8,770 nucleotides of DNA from Clostridiales bacterium (GTDB lineage Bacteria > Bacillota_A > Clostridia > Oscillospirales > Oscillospiraceae). Where the stretch lies: contig DXUR01000090.1 of the NCBI GenBank assembly GCA_019417795.1, forward strand, positions 1-8,770, read 5' to 3'. The notes under the pieces were generated by a model. That model saw only the letters and a program-made list of their open reading frames with translations. It did not search any database and was not told the DNA's origin. Every line of letters starts with the position of its first letter. The stretch's first letter is position 1. Of this stretch, positions 1-6,465 are shown in pieces. The translations under genes were made by a program, and so were the position numbers.

Positions 1-1025
1 CCCTCCATTCCCGCCCGAATCAGCAGAACAAAGGCCAGATACGGGTTGCACAGCGGGTCCGGAGACCGCAGCTCCGCCCGCCGGTATTCCCCCACCGCCG
101 CCGGGACCCGGATGAGCTGAGAGCGGTTCTCAGCGGACCAGGAAAGATAGCCGGGTGCCTTCCAGCTTCCAAAGCGGCGGTAGGATTCCTCCGTGGGGTT
201 CAGGAACGCCGTCATGGCCTCCACATGGGCCAGCACCCCGGCAAGGACCTGGGGCATCACGTCCCGCTTATCCTCGCTGACAGCGGAGAAGTTGATGTGC
301 ATTCCGTTGCCCGCCTTGTCTGCCAGAGGCTTGGGTCCGAAATCGGCATGCAGCCCGTTCCGGGCCGCCACCGTATCCACAGCCGCCCGGAAGGTCACGG
401 CGTTATCCGCCGCAGTGACCGGGTCTGCATAGCGGAAATCAATTTCGTTCTGGCCGGGGCCCTCCTCATGGTGAGAGCTTTCCGGCCGGATGCCCATGCG
501 CTCCAGCGTCAGGCAGGCCTCCCGGCGGACATTCTCCCCCTTGTCTGCCGGGGCAATGTCCATGTAACCGGCACGGTCATAGGGAATTTTGGTAGGCTCG
601 CCGTCCTCGTCCAGCCGGAACAGATAGAATTCCATCTCCGTTCCGAAGGCAAAGGTCAATCCGGCCTTTTTGGCGTCCTCTACCGTTTTTTTCAACAGGC
701 TCCGGGCGTCCGCGCCGATGACGGTGCCGTCTGGCTGGGTCACGGCGCAGAACATCCGCACCACCCGTCCATGCTCCGGCCGCCAGGGCAGCACACAGAG
801 GGTGGACGGGTCCGGGCGCAGCAGCAGATCAGAGTGGACCTCCCCGCCGAAGCCGGGAATGGCGGAGCCGTCGATGGCGATACCGTACTGGAAGGCCCGG
901 TCCAGTTCCTCCGGCATAATGGCGATATTTTTCTGGCGGCCCGCCGCGTCGCAGAAAGCCATGCGGATGAACTTCACGTCCTCCTCCGCCGCATACTGCT
1001 TGATCTCCTCAACCGAATACTGCAT
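1..1025 (-). CDS. glnA: glutamine synthetase, type I (3' part beyond the left edge)
   Basis: Joins ammonia to glutamate with ATP hydrolysis to make glutamine in the cytosol, the main entry of ammonium into organic nitrogen. From the ATG at 1023-1025 I read 341 residues and then lose the frame at the window edge. The family is about 440-470 residues, so roughly 100 C-terminal residues are missing. Visible family motifs are DGSAIPGF (52-59), the metal-binding ExE in GTEMEF (E130, E132), the HHEEGPGQNEIDFRYADP block (185-202), the ATP-site GNGMH (239-243), SAENRSQLIRVP (297-308), and ELRSPDPLCNPYLAF (318-332). The start is supported by a purine-rich site (AAAGGCGGAG) just upstream. The substrate block is shorter than usual around NPTEESYRRFGSWKAP, which is a real variation of the family and not a frameshift. 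The gene is monocistronic as far as visible and lies behind an elaborate upstream region. The assignment to glutamine synthetase is firm; the subtype (alpha or beta) and any adenylylation site lie outside the window. Confidence 0.95.
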   Translation of the reverse strand, partial: MQYSVEEIKQYAAEEDVKFIRMAFCDAAGRQKNIAIMPEELDRAFQYGIAIDGSAIPGFGGEVHSDLLLRPDPSTLCVLPWRPEHGRVVRMFCAVTQPDGTVIGADARSLLKKTVEDAKKAGLTFAFGTEMEFYLFRLDEDGEPTKIPYDRAGYMDIAPADKGENVRREACLTLERMGIRPESSHHEEGPGQNEIDFRYADPVTAADNAVTFRAAVDTVAARNGLHADFGPKPLADKAGNGMHINFSAVSEDKRDVMPQVLAGVLAHVEAMTAFLNPTEESYRRFGSWKAPGYLSWSAENRSQLIRVPAAVGEYRRAELRSPDPLCNPYLAFVLLIRAGME

Positions 1026-1100
1026 ATTGTCTCCGCCTTTCCGTTATGGTTTCCGTATGCATGCCCGGCGATCCAGGCCCCCTCATTTTTTGATGCAACT

Positions 1101-1138
1101 GTTATAGCACACCTTTTCATAAATTTACAATATGTAAA
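1101..1138 (-). promoter_or_regulatory. proximal glnA promoter with inverted-repeat operator
   Basis: Read on the minus strand, TTGTAA (1125-1130), an 18-base spacer and TATAAC (1101-1106) form a sigma-A-like promoter. The start point would be near 1094, giving a 5' leader of about 69 bases. A perfect inverted repeat, TTTACA-N3-TGTAAA (1124-1138), covers the -35 box, the position of a repressor site. It does not fit the Bacillus GlnR box (TGTNA-N7-TNACA), so the regulator is unknown. Confidence 0.55.
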
Positions 1139-1272
1139 ACAGAAAAAAATCATGGTTTTCCGAGACTTATTCTCCGTCATGCTCACACATTGGAGGCTGC
1201 TGCCGGTCTGGTCTCCTGTCCTGTTTTGCGCTCTGCGGCGATTCTTTTCCAACCGCCAGCCTGTTCTGCAAC

Positions 1273-1328
1273 AAAAAAGGCGTCCACTTCCAACGGGAGC
1301 CATGCTCCCGCTGAAAATGAACGCCTTT
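1273..1328 (-). terminator. long intrinsic-terminator hairpin upstream of glnA
   Basis: On the minus strand 25 contiguous pairs (left arm 1304-1328, right arm 1276-1300) close a three-base loop and run into six T (1278-1273). The core CGGGAGC/GCTCCCG and the outer AAAGGCGT/ACGCCTTT are exact. The middle section pairs through several G-U wobbles. Those wobbles would be A-C mismatches in a plus-strand RNA, so the structure belongs to a minus-strand transcript. It lies about 250 bases before the glnA start and about 40 bases after the distal start point, so it would terminate a short leader or small RNA. The nearer upstream gene already has its own terminator. Confidence 0.8.
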
Positions 1329-1368
1329 GCTCATTTTGTATTCAAAAAAGACCTGATTTAACAAATCG
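1273..1368 (-). ncRNA. putative attenuated leader or small terminated RNA ahead of glnA
   Basis: A transcript from the distal promoter would begin near 1368. It opens with a small hairpin (GATTT-GTT-AAATC, 1355-1367) and then meets two mutually exclusive folds. One is a 9-bp stem, AAAATGAGC/GTTCATTTT (1329-1337 with 1314-1322), with the six-base loop AAAGGC. The other is the 25-bp terminator, which uses the same GTTCATTTT segment as part of its left arm. Such an antiterminator/terminator pair is the layout of ANTAR-regulated leaders in nitrogen genes, and the loop has the A at position 1 and G at position 4 known for ANTAR targets. The second hexaloop of the usual pair is not evident. The alternative is a stand-alone small RNA of about 95 bases. 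The folds are seen in the sequence; the regulation is inferred. Confidence 0.5.
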
Positions 1369-1374
1369 GAATTG

Positions 1375-1403
1375 ATCGTACCATGTGCGTCCGCGCTTGT
1401 CAA
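1375..1403 (-). promoter_or_regulatory. distal promoter for the glnA leader RNA
   Basis: On the minus strand TTGACA (1398-1403) is the exact -35 consensus. It is followed by a 17-base spacer and TACGAT (1375-1380). Predicted start is near 1368. No open gene begins directly behind it; only the leader hairpins and then glnA follow. This is one of the best promoter matches in the window. Confidence 0.75.
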
Positions 1404-1427
1404 TCATTTTTCTGTCGAACACGGTGC

Positions 1428-1455
1428 AAAAAGGAGGGCCTTCGCCTTCCCTTTT
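1428..1455 (-). terminator. terminator of the DUF11-protein gene
   Basis: Fifteen bases after the stop codon, the minus strand forms a stem of about 12 positions (AAAAGGGAAGGC with GCCCTCCTTTTT, one A-C mismatch and one G-U pair). It closes a GAAG loop and ends in a T run. It separates the DUF11 gene from the glnA leader promoter downstream. Confidence 0.7.
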
Positions 1456-1470
1456 GTCCTTGACCGGTGC

Positions 1471-2328
1471 TTACACCGTGCCGGTGACGATCAGCTCGCT
1501 GACGCCGGTGGTCACGGCCCATGCCCCGGTCACCGGGTCCTGGGTGTACGTGGCCGCAGGGACGGTGATCTGCCCCGCTGTTGTAGCGAACAGACCTGTG
1601 GTCCCGTCATAGGTGTACTGCGTACCGGCAGTCCAGGGTGCACCGTTGTAGGTCACCGTGAGACCGTTGAGAACCGGATCGAAGGTATCCCGGAGGATCA
1701 CATCGTCCGTTGCGGTCACGGGGGTATTGCCGGTGTTCTGGATGGTAAAGGTGTAGGTGATCCGGCCGTTCTCCGCCACCACCGTGGGATTCAGCCCCTT
1801 GGTGATGGACAGTCTCGGGCTGCTCACCACGCCAACTGTCTCCTCCGCCGTCACAGGTGCGGCCAGCCCGCCGCCGGTCACGGTGATGGTGTTGACAACG
1901 CTGGACTCCGCTGCCAGCGGCGCGTAGCGGGTCACCTCCGTCTCGTAGATCACAAGGGCGCTGCCCCCGGCAGGGACCGTGATGCCGGTGACGGTCATGG
2001 GCGGTCCGGCGTTGACGGCCGGAGCGGCTTGCAGTGCGCCGTTCACATAGTACCGAACGCTGCCCGACAAATAGGCCAGAGGATACAGAGTCGCTCCGCC
2101 AAAGGCGTAGCCGCCCAGATTGTCGGAAATGGTCAGGCCCGTCAGGGGCGTGATGCCGCTGTTGGTAAGGCTGACCACATACGTGACCGTCCCGCCCGGC
2201 TCGTAATTCTCCCGCACCGCCGTTTTCGCGGCGGTCAGGACCTCCCTCAGCTCTCCGGTGACAATATTGGAATTGACGGTGCCGCCGGTATAGGTGAGGG
2301 TCGCCATATTCTGAAAGGATGTGGGCAT
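1471..2328 (-). CDS. DUF11-repeat protein without signal peptide
   Basis: A 285-residue protein of unknown function made largely of beta-rich repeats of the DUF11/TIGR01451 type. An N-terminal segment (about 1-27, ending NSNIVTGEL) is followed by a first repeat starting at LTAAKTAV and containing the PGGTVTYVVSLTNSG and TGLTISDNLGG signatures. A second repeat starts near SPRLSITKGLNP and contains RITYTFTIQNTGNTPV and LRDTFDPVL. DUF11 domains are usually found in surface proteins. Here there is no hydrophobic leader, membrane segment or LPXTG-type anchor, so the usual secretion routes are not supported. Composition is rich in Thr, Val, Ala and Gly, with a single Trp-Thr-Ala-Gly stretch. The start is fixed by AAGGAGG eight bases upstream. 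It is a single-gene unit with its own terminator and a possible sporulation-type promoter, which makes a mother-cell or spore-surface role conceivable but unproven. Confidence 0.8.
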   Translation of the reverse strand: MPTSFQNMATLTYTGGTVNSNIVTGELREVLTAAKTAVRENYEPGGTVTYVVSLTNSGITPLTGLTISDNLGGYAFGGATLYPLAYLSGSVRYYVNGALQAAPAVNAGPPMTVTGITVPAGGSALVIYETEVTRYAPLAAESSVVNTITVTGGGLAAPVTAEETVGVVSSPRLSITKGLNPTVVAENGRITYTFTIQNTGNTPVTATDDVILRDTFDPVLNGLTVTYNGAPWTAGTQYTYDGTTGLFATTAGQITVPAATYTQDPVTGAWAVTTGVSELIVTGTV

Positions 2329-2376
2329 AAAACAAGCCTCCTTAAAATCGCTCAGATTCGCGCGTCTGCGCGTTCC

Positions 2377-2403
2377 ATTCTATGCGCCGGAACAGCACAC
2401 GGT
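2377..2403 (-). promoter_or_regulatory. possible sigma-K/E-type promoter of the DUF11 gene
   Basis: The minus strand shows AC (2402-2403), a 17-base spacer and CATAGAATG (2376-2384), close to the sigma-K pattern AC-N16/17-CATANNNTA with one mismatch. CATAGAAT also matches the sigma-E -10 at seven of eight bases. A sigma-A -10 (TAGAAT) is present in the same bases, but no -35 box is found at the right distance. Predicted start is about 40 bases before the ATG, followed by a small CGCGC/GCGCG hairpin (about 2357-2370). The -35 element is only two bases, so this is a weak call. Confidence 0.3.
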
Positions 2404-2487
2404 CCCCCGCCATTCTCTAAAAGCAATAAAAAAAACAGCCCACCTTTGGCACTTTCGGAAAAAATCTGGTTTTGCTGTGGGAAAGCG
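2404..2487. other. intergenic stretch between divergent promoters
   Basis: A-rich DNA between the DUF11 promoter and the iol promoter. On the minus strand CCCAC (near 2479) and GTGGG (near 2440) could pair across a loop of about 33 bases ahead of eight T, a poor terminator-like shape. I see no gene here. Confidence 0.4.
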
Positions 2488-2542
2488 TTGATTTTTTTCG
2501 GGAACCGTGCTATCTTGATAACAAGCGAAATCGTTTTCTTGT
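2488..2542 (+). promoter_or_regulatory. iol operon promoter with cre/LacI-type operator
   Basis: TTGATT (2488-2493), a 17-base spacer and TATCTT (2511-2516) give a moderate sigma-A promoter with a start near 2523. Directly on the start region, 2526-2539 (CGAAATCGTTTTCT) matches the catabolite-response consensus TGWAANCGNTNWCA at 12 of 14 positions and has the GAAA-N-CG-N-TTTC symmetry of LacI/CcpA-family operators. A second, poorer cre-like stretch (2480-2493) overlaps the -35 box. A CcpA or LacI-family repressor bound here would block initiation. No such regulator gene is in the window. Confidence 0.5.
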
Positions 2543-2679
2543 GGATGTAGTTTCCGCACATCTGTTAACGGACACAGAAAAATCCGTTTGCGCTTTCGCC
2601 AACCTTTTCCCCGCAAACCATTTTCTATTTGTACGCTTATCCAAATAATGATCCTAAATATTCATAAGGAGGACGTTTT
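2523..2679 (+). promoter_or_regulatory. iol operon 5' leader
   Basis: About 157 bases lie between the predicted start and iolE. They contain two small hairpins of the same geometry (6-bp stem, 10-base loop): AACGGA/TCCGTT (2567-2588) and TATTTG/CAAATA (2626-2647). A short TCCT (2652-2655) could pair with the AGGA of the iolE ribosome site (2667-2670). No T-run terminator and no known riboswitch class is recognisable. Confidence 0.35.
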
Positions 2680-3582
2680 ATGTTTGATCCGAAAACTGTT
2701 TCCCTGGGTATTGCTCCCATCGGCTGGTGCAATGACGATATGCCGGAGCTGGGTGCCGAGAACACCTTCCAGCAGACCGTCAGCGAGATGGCTCTGGCCG
2801 GCTTCACCGGCTGCGAGATCGGCAACAAGTATCCCACCGACCCCGCCGAGCTGAAGAAGGCTCTGGACCTGCGCGGTATGCGCATCGCCAGCCGCTGGTA
2901 TTCTTCCTTCATCCTGACCCGTTCCATGGAGGAAGAGGAGAAGGACTTCATCGCCAACCTGGACTTCCTGGAGGCTGTCGGCGCAAATCACATCAACGTC
3001 TCCGAGCAGAGCTACTCCATCCAGGGCAAGGTGGACGTGCCCATCCTCACCGGCGGCCACAAGCATGTCATGAACGATGAGGAGTGGGATCGCTTCTGCA
3101 AGGGTCTGAACCGTCTGGGCCAGATCGCTTCCGAGCGTGGCTTCAAGCTGTGCTTCCATCATCACATGGGCACCGTGGTCCAGACCAGCGAGGAGACCGA
3201 CCGCATGATGTCCAACACCGATCCCCGGTATGTGTTCCTCTGCTATGATACCGGCCACTTCACCTTCGCCGGCGAGGATCCCCTGGCCATGCTGAAGAAG
3301 TATGTGGACCGCGTGGGCCACGTCCATCTGAAGGATATGCGTCTGCCCGTGGTGGAGGAAGCCCGCAAGAACAACTGGTCCTTCCTGCAGTCCGTCCGCA
3401 ATGGCGCTTTCACCGTCCCCGGTGACGGCAACGTGGACTTCGATCCCGTGTTCAAGGTGCTCTCCGATGCCGACTATCAGGGCTGGCTGCTGGTGGAGGC
3501 TGAGCAGGATCCCGCCAAGGCCAATCCTCTGGAGTACGCCATCAAGGGCCGTACCTACATCCGGGAGCACACCGGTCTGTAA
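2680..3582 (+). CDS. iolE: inosose dehydratase (2-keto-myo-inositol dehydratase)
   Basis: Second step of myo-inositol breakdown: removes water from scyllo-inosose to give 3D-(3,5/4)-trihydroxycyclohexane-1,2-dione in the cytosol (EC 4.2.1.44). The 300-residue protein has the xylose-isomerase-like TIM-barrel form and the usual IolE length. Landmarks are IAPIGWCNDD (11-20), the GCEIGNKYP strand (44-52), FHHHMGT (159-165), YDTGH (189-193), HVHLKD (214-219) and VEAEQDP (272-278). The last four supply the expected Glu/Asp/His metal-site residues of this fold. The start is fixed by AAGGAGG seven bases upstream. It is the first gene of the operon and is followed by a 78-base gap holding a strong hairpin before iolB. 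Codons are almost all C/G-ending, suggesting high expression. Identity is firm from sequence similarity and from the three iol neighbours. Confidence 0.94.
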   Translation: MFDPKTVSLGIAPIGWCNDDMPELGAENTFQQTVSEMALAGFTGCEIGNKYPTDPAELKKALDLRGMRIASRWYSSFILTRSMEEEEKDFIANLDFLEAVGANHINVSEQSYSIQGKVDVPILTGGHKHVMNDEEWDRFCKGLNRLGQIASERGFKLCFHHHMGTVVQTSEETDRMMSNTDPRYVFLCYDTGHFTFAGEDPLAMLKKYVDRVGHVHLKDMRLPVVEEARKNNWSFLQSVRNGAFTVPGDGNVDFDPVFKVLSDADYQGWLLVEAEQDPAKANPLEYAIKGRTYIREHTGL

Positions 3583-3586
3583 ATCG

Positions 3587-3619
3587 CGCGATGGGAGGAC
3601 CCCGGTCCTCCCCACCGCG
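3587..3619 (+). other. iolE-iolB intergenic RNA hairpin
   Basis: GGGAGGAC/GTCCTCCC (3593-3600 with 3605-3612) pairs perfectly around a CCCG loop. It is extended by an outer CGCG/CGCG after a small internal loop. No T run follows directly (the first, CTTTTT, is about 12 bases on), and iolB begins 41 bases later. It is therefore better read as an mRNA-stabilising or processing structure, or a partial attenuator, than as an operon end. Confidence 0.65.
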
Positions 3620-3660
3620 TTTCCATACCACTTTTTGACATCAAACAGGAGATGTTTCCA

Positions 3661-4464
3661 ATGACTTATTTCAATAAGAACAAGGAACTCAAGCGGGGCT
3701 ACAACGCCTATATCGACGAATCCACCAACTACATGGGCACCCTGATGAACGTGGGCCTGCTGGTGATGGAGGACGGCGACACCTATACCTACGAAAGCGC
3801 CGACCGCGAGGTTGCCATTCTGCTTTTCGAGGGCAAGGTCACCTATGAATACGCCGGCAAGACCGTTGAGGCCGACCGCCCCAACTGCTTCCATCACGAA
3901 GCCTACTGCCTGCTGGCTCCCAAGGGCACCAAGATCACCCTGACGGCTCACAGCCACAGCGAGCTTTACATGCAGGACACCCTGAACGAGAAGGATTATG
4001 AGCCGGTCATGTACACCCCGGAGACCGTCCAGACCCAGCACGCCGGTTCCAAGGGCGAGCTGATGGGTGCTATGGAGCGTGAGATCAAGACCTTCTTCGA
4101 CTATGACAACGCCCCCTTCTCCAACATGGTGCTGGGTGAGGTGCTGAACCGTCCCGGCAAGTGGTCCTCCTATCCTCCTCATCATCATCCCCAGCCGGAG
4201 GTCTATTTCTACCGTTTCGACTATCCTCACGGCTTCGGCGCCGGTTTTGCCAACGGCGATGTTTACAAGACCGAGCAGAACGGCTGCGCCGTCATCAACC
4301 ACGGCTTCCACTCTCAGGTGGTGGCTCCCGGCTACGCCATGTGCTACGCCTGGGGTATCCGGCATCTGGAGGGCGATCCCTGGCTGAAGACCCGCATCGA
4401 CGACAAGGAGCACGAGTGGCTGTGGAAGCCCGATGCCAATGACCACATCTATCCCAATCATTGA
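3661..4464 (+). CDS. iolB: 5-deoxy-glucuronate isomerase
   Basis: Converts 5-deoxy-D-glucuronate, the IolD product, to 2-deoxy-5-keto-D-gluconate in the cytosol (EC 5.3.1.30). The 267-residue protein is a two-cupin enzyme of typical length. The first cupin holds the EGKVTYEYAGKTVEADRPNC region (57-76). The second holds the metal-site block PPHHHPQPE (172-180) and the later INHGFHSQVVAPGYAMCY (212-229), giving the His/His/Glu/His ligands of cupins. I chose the ATG at 3661, nine bases after AGGAG (3647-3651). An in-frame ATG at 3652 touches that site and leaves no spacing, so the longer form with three extra residues is unlikely. The stop is 17 bases before the iolD start. The ending DANDHIYPNH is family-like. 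Identity is firm. Confidence 0.93.
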   Translation: MTYFNKNKELKRGYNAYIDESTNYMGTLMNVGLLVMEDGDTYTYESADREVAILLFEGKVTYEYAGKTVEADRPNCFHHEAYCLLAPKGTKITLTAHSHSELYMQDTLNEKDYEPVMYTPETVQTQHAGSKGELMGAMEREIKTFFDYDNAPFSNMVLGEVLNRPGKWSSYPPHHHPQPEVYFYRFDYPHGFGAGFANGDVYKTEQNGCAVINHGFHSQVVAPGYAMCYAWGIRHLEGDPWLKTRIDDKEHEWLWKPDANDHIYPNH

Positions 4465-4481
4465 TCGGAGGTAACAAAAGC

Positions 4482-6410
4482 ATGAAAACTGTCCGTTTGA
4501 CCATGGCGCAGGCTTTGGTCCGTTTTCTGGAAAATCAGTACATGGAGGTTGACGGTGCACAGCACCGCTTCGTCCGCGGCGTGTTCATCATTCCCGGCCA
4601 CGGCAACGTGGTGGGTCTCGGCCAGGCGCTGAGCCAGGAGGCCAAGCACCTGGAGATCTATCAGGGCAAGAACGAGCAGGGCATGGCCCAGGCCGCCGTG
4701 GCCTTCGCCAAGCAGATGAAGCGTAAGCAGATCTGCGTTGCCACCTCCTCCGTGGGCCCCGGCGCCGCCAACATGGTCACCGCCTGCGGCACCGCCACCG
4801 CCAACAACATCCCCCTGCTGGTGCTGCCCGGCGACCCCTATGCCTGCCGTCAGCCCGACCCCGTTCTGCAGCAGGTGGAGCACACCAACTCCCTGGCCAC
4901 CACCACCAATGACGCTTTCAAGGCCGTGTGCCGCTACTGGGACCGCGTTGTCCGTCCTGAGCAGCTGATGAGCGCTATGATCAACGCCTTCCGGGTGCTG
5001 ACCGATCCCGCCAACACCGGCGCGGTCTGCGTTGCCATGCCCCAGGACGTTGAGGGTGAGGCTTATGATTATCCCGTGAGCTTCTTCGCCAAGCGTGTCT
5101 GGCGTCTGGAGCGCCGCCCCGCCACCGAGGCCGCTCTGGCTGACGCTGCCGAAGCCATCCGCAAGGCCAAGCGCCCCATGATGATCTGCGGCGGCGGCGT
5201 CCGCTATTCCGAGGCGCACGCCGAGTTCCTGCACTTTGCCGAGACCTTCGGCATCCCCTACGGCGAGACCCAGGCGGGCAAGTCCGCTACCGACTGGCTG
5301 CACCCCCTGAACTTGGGCGGCGTGGGCACCACCGGCTGCTCCGCAGCCAACGAGATCGCCCGGAAGGCCGATCTGGTCATCGGCGTGGGCACCCGCTACA
5401 CCGACTTCACCACCGCTTCCAAGTGGCTGTTCAAGGATACCTGCAAATTCGTCAACATCAATGTCTCTGAGTTCCAGAGCCTGAAGATGGAGGCTGTCCC
5501 CGTGGTGGCTGACGCCAAGGAAGCCCTGCCCCGTCTGGAAAAGCTGCTGGAGGGCTATCAGACCGCCTATAAGGATGAGGTCAAGGTCGCCAAGGAGAAG
5601 TGGATCGATGAGCTGAACCGCCTCGATCACATCACCTTCTCCGACAAGAAGAGCTGGAAGCCGGAGATCAATGACGCCAACGCCGATTCCGCCAAGCGCT
5701 TCGCGCAGGACGTCAATGCCCAGCTGACCCAGACCTCTGCTCTGGGCGCCATCAACGCCATGATGAGCGAGGGCGACGTTGCCATCGGCGCCGCCGGCTC
5801 TCTGCCCGGCGATATGCAGCGGATGTGGCGTCCCACCGGCGTTGACACCTACAACATGGAGTACGGCTATTCCACCATGGGCTACGAGGTGGCCGGCGCT
5901 CTGGGCGTGAAGCTGGCCATCGGCGACAAGCACGAGGTCTATTCCTTCTGCGGTGATGGCAGCTTCAATATGCTCCACGGTGAGCTGATCACCGCCTGCC
6001 AGGAGCACAAGAAGATCAACATCTGCCTGTTTGACAACGCCTCCTTCGGCTGCATCAACAACCTGCAGGTTGGCCACGGCAACGTTACGCTGTGCACCGA
6101 GCTGCGCTATCGCAATAAGGACGGTCTGTTCGGCAACTTCATGGACATTGACTACGCCAAGGTGGCGGAGGCTTACGGCTGCAAGAGCTACACCGTCCGC
6201 ACCATGGAAGAGCTGGTGGCCGCCTTCGAGGATGCCAAGAAGGTAAAGAACATCCCCGTCCTCTTCGACATCAAGGTCCTGCCCAAGACCATGACCGACG
6301 GCTATTCCTCCTGGTGGCGCGTGGGTGACACCGAGGTGTCCGAACGCAAGGAGAACCTGGCGGCTTATGCCGACCTGCAGGCTCACCTGAAGGAAGTCCG
6401 GAAGTACTAA
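4482..6410 (+). CDS. iolD: 3D-(3,5/4)-trihydroxycyclohexane-1,2-dione hydrolase
   Basis: Thiamine-diphosphate enzyme that hydrolytically opens the cyclohexanedione ring made by IolE to give 5-deoxy-glucuronate (EC 3.7.1.22). The 642 residues match the usual family size and the three-domain plan of acetolactate-synthase relatives. The N-terminal pyrimidine domain carries the cofactor-activating Glu in QGKNEQGMAQ (E65) and the SVGPGAANMV turn. The central domain contains MICGGGVRYSEA and DLVIGVGTRYTDF. The C-terminal pyrophosphate domain has the metal/ThDP motif GDGSFNM starting at 491 and closing with LFDN (N519). The start is ATG 4482, ten bases after GGAGG (4467-4471). The in-frame TTG at 4461 lies upstream of that site and is rejected. 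A 55-base AT-rich gap follows before iolG. Nothing is broken. Identity is firm. Confidence 0.95.
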   Translation: MKTVRLTMAQALVRFLENQYMEVDGAQHRFVRGVFIIPGHGNVVGLGQALSQEAKHLEIYQGKNEQGMAQAAVAFAKQMKRKQICVATSSVGPGAANMVTACGTATANNIPLLVLPGDPYACRQPDPVLQQVEHTNSLATTTNDAFKAVCRYWDRVVRPEQLMSAMINAFRVLTDPANTGAVCVAMPQDVEGEAYDYPVSFFAKRVWRLERRPATEAALADAAEAIRKAKRPMMICGGGVRYSEAHAEFLHFAETFGIPYGETQAGKSATDWLHPLNLGGVGTTGCSAANEIARKADLVIGVGTRYTDFTTASKWLFKDTCKFVNINVSEFQSLKMEAVPVVADAKEALPRLEKLLEGYQTAYKDEVKVAKEKWIDELNRLDHITFSDKKSWKPEINDANADSAKRFAQDVNAQLTQTSALGAINAMMSEGDVAIGAAGSLPGDMQRMWRPTGVDTYNMEYGYSTMGYEVAGALGVKLAIGDKHEVYSFCGDGSFNMLHGELITACQEHKKINICLFDNASFGCINNLQVGHGNVTLCTELRYRNKDGLFGNFMDIDYAKVAEAYGCKSYTVRTMEELVAAFEDAKKVKNIPVLFDIKVLPKTMTDGYSSWWRVGDTEVSERKENLAAYADLQAHLKEVRKY

Positions 6411-6465
6411 GATCATTTTTATTTACGAAAACCCATCCAAATTATAAAAAAGGAAGGTTATTAAC

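Noticed and set aside
225..1361. Plus-strand 378-residue frame over glnA and its upstream region
   Set aside because: It is the codon-register shadow of glutamine synthetase and runs on through the promoter and the hairpin region. No ribosome site.
1167..1403. Minus-strand 78-residue frame through the glnA leader hairpin (inner ATG MSKGVHF)
   Set aside because: It has no Shine-Dalgarno site, passes straight through the terminator hairpin and its T run, and the wobble pairs show RNA-structure rather than codon constraint. A leader peptide is not excluded but is not supported.
2521..2542. ACAAG/CTTGT arms as a wider operator palindrome
   Set aside because: Their centre is offset by one base from the GAAA-N-CG-N-TTTC core, so they do not extend the same dyad; only the core was kept.
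1372..2550. Plus-strand 392-residue frame over the DUF11 gene
   Set aside because: Register shadow of the minus-strand gene, with a composition rich in Arg, Gly and His and no domain; the minus frame has a ribosome site, repeats and a terminator.
2588..2854. Plus-strand 88-residue frame running into iolE
   Set aside because: Out of frame with iolE, no ribosome site, and most of it is the iolE sequence read in another frame.
4461..4481. TTG start of iolD overlapping the iolB stop
   Set aside because: The GGAGG site lies downstream of the TTG and ten bases before the ATG at 4482, which gives the family-like N-terminus MKTVRLT.
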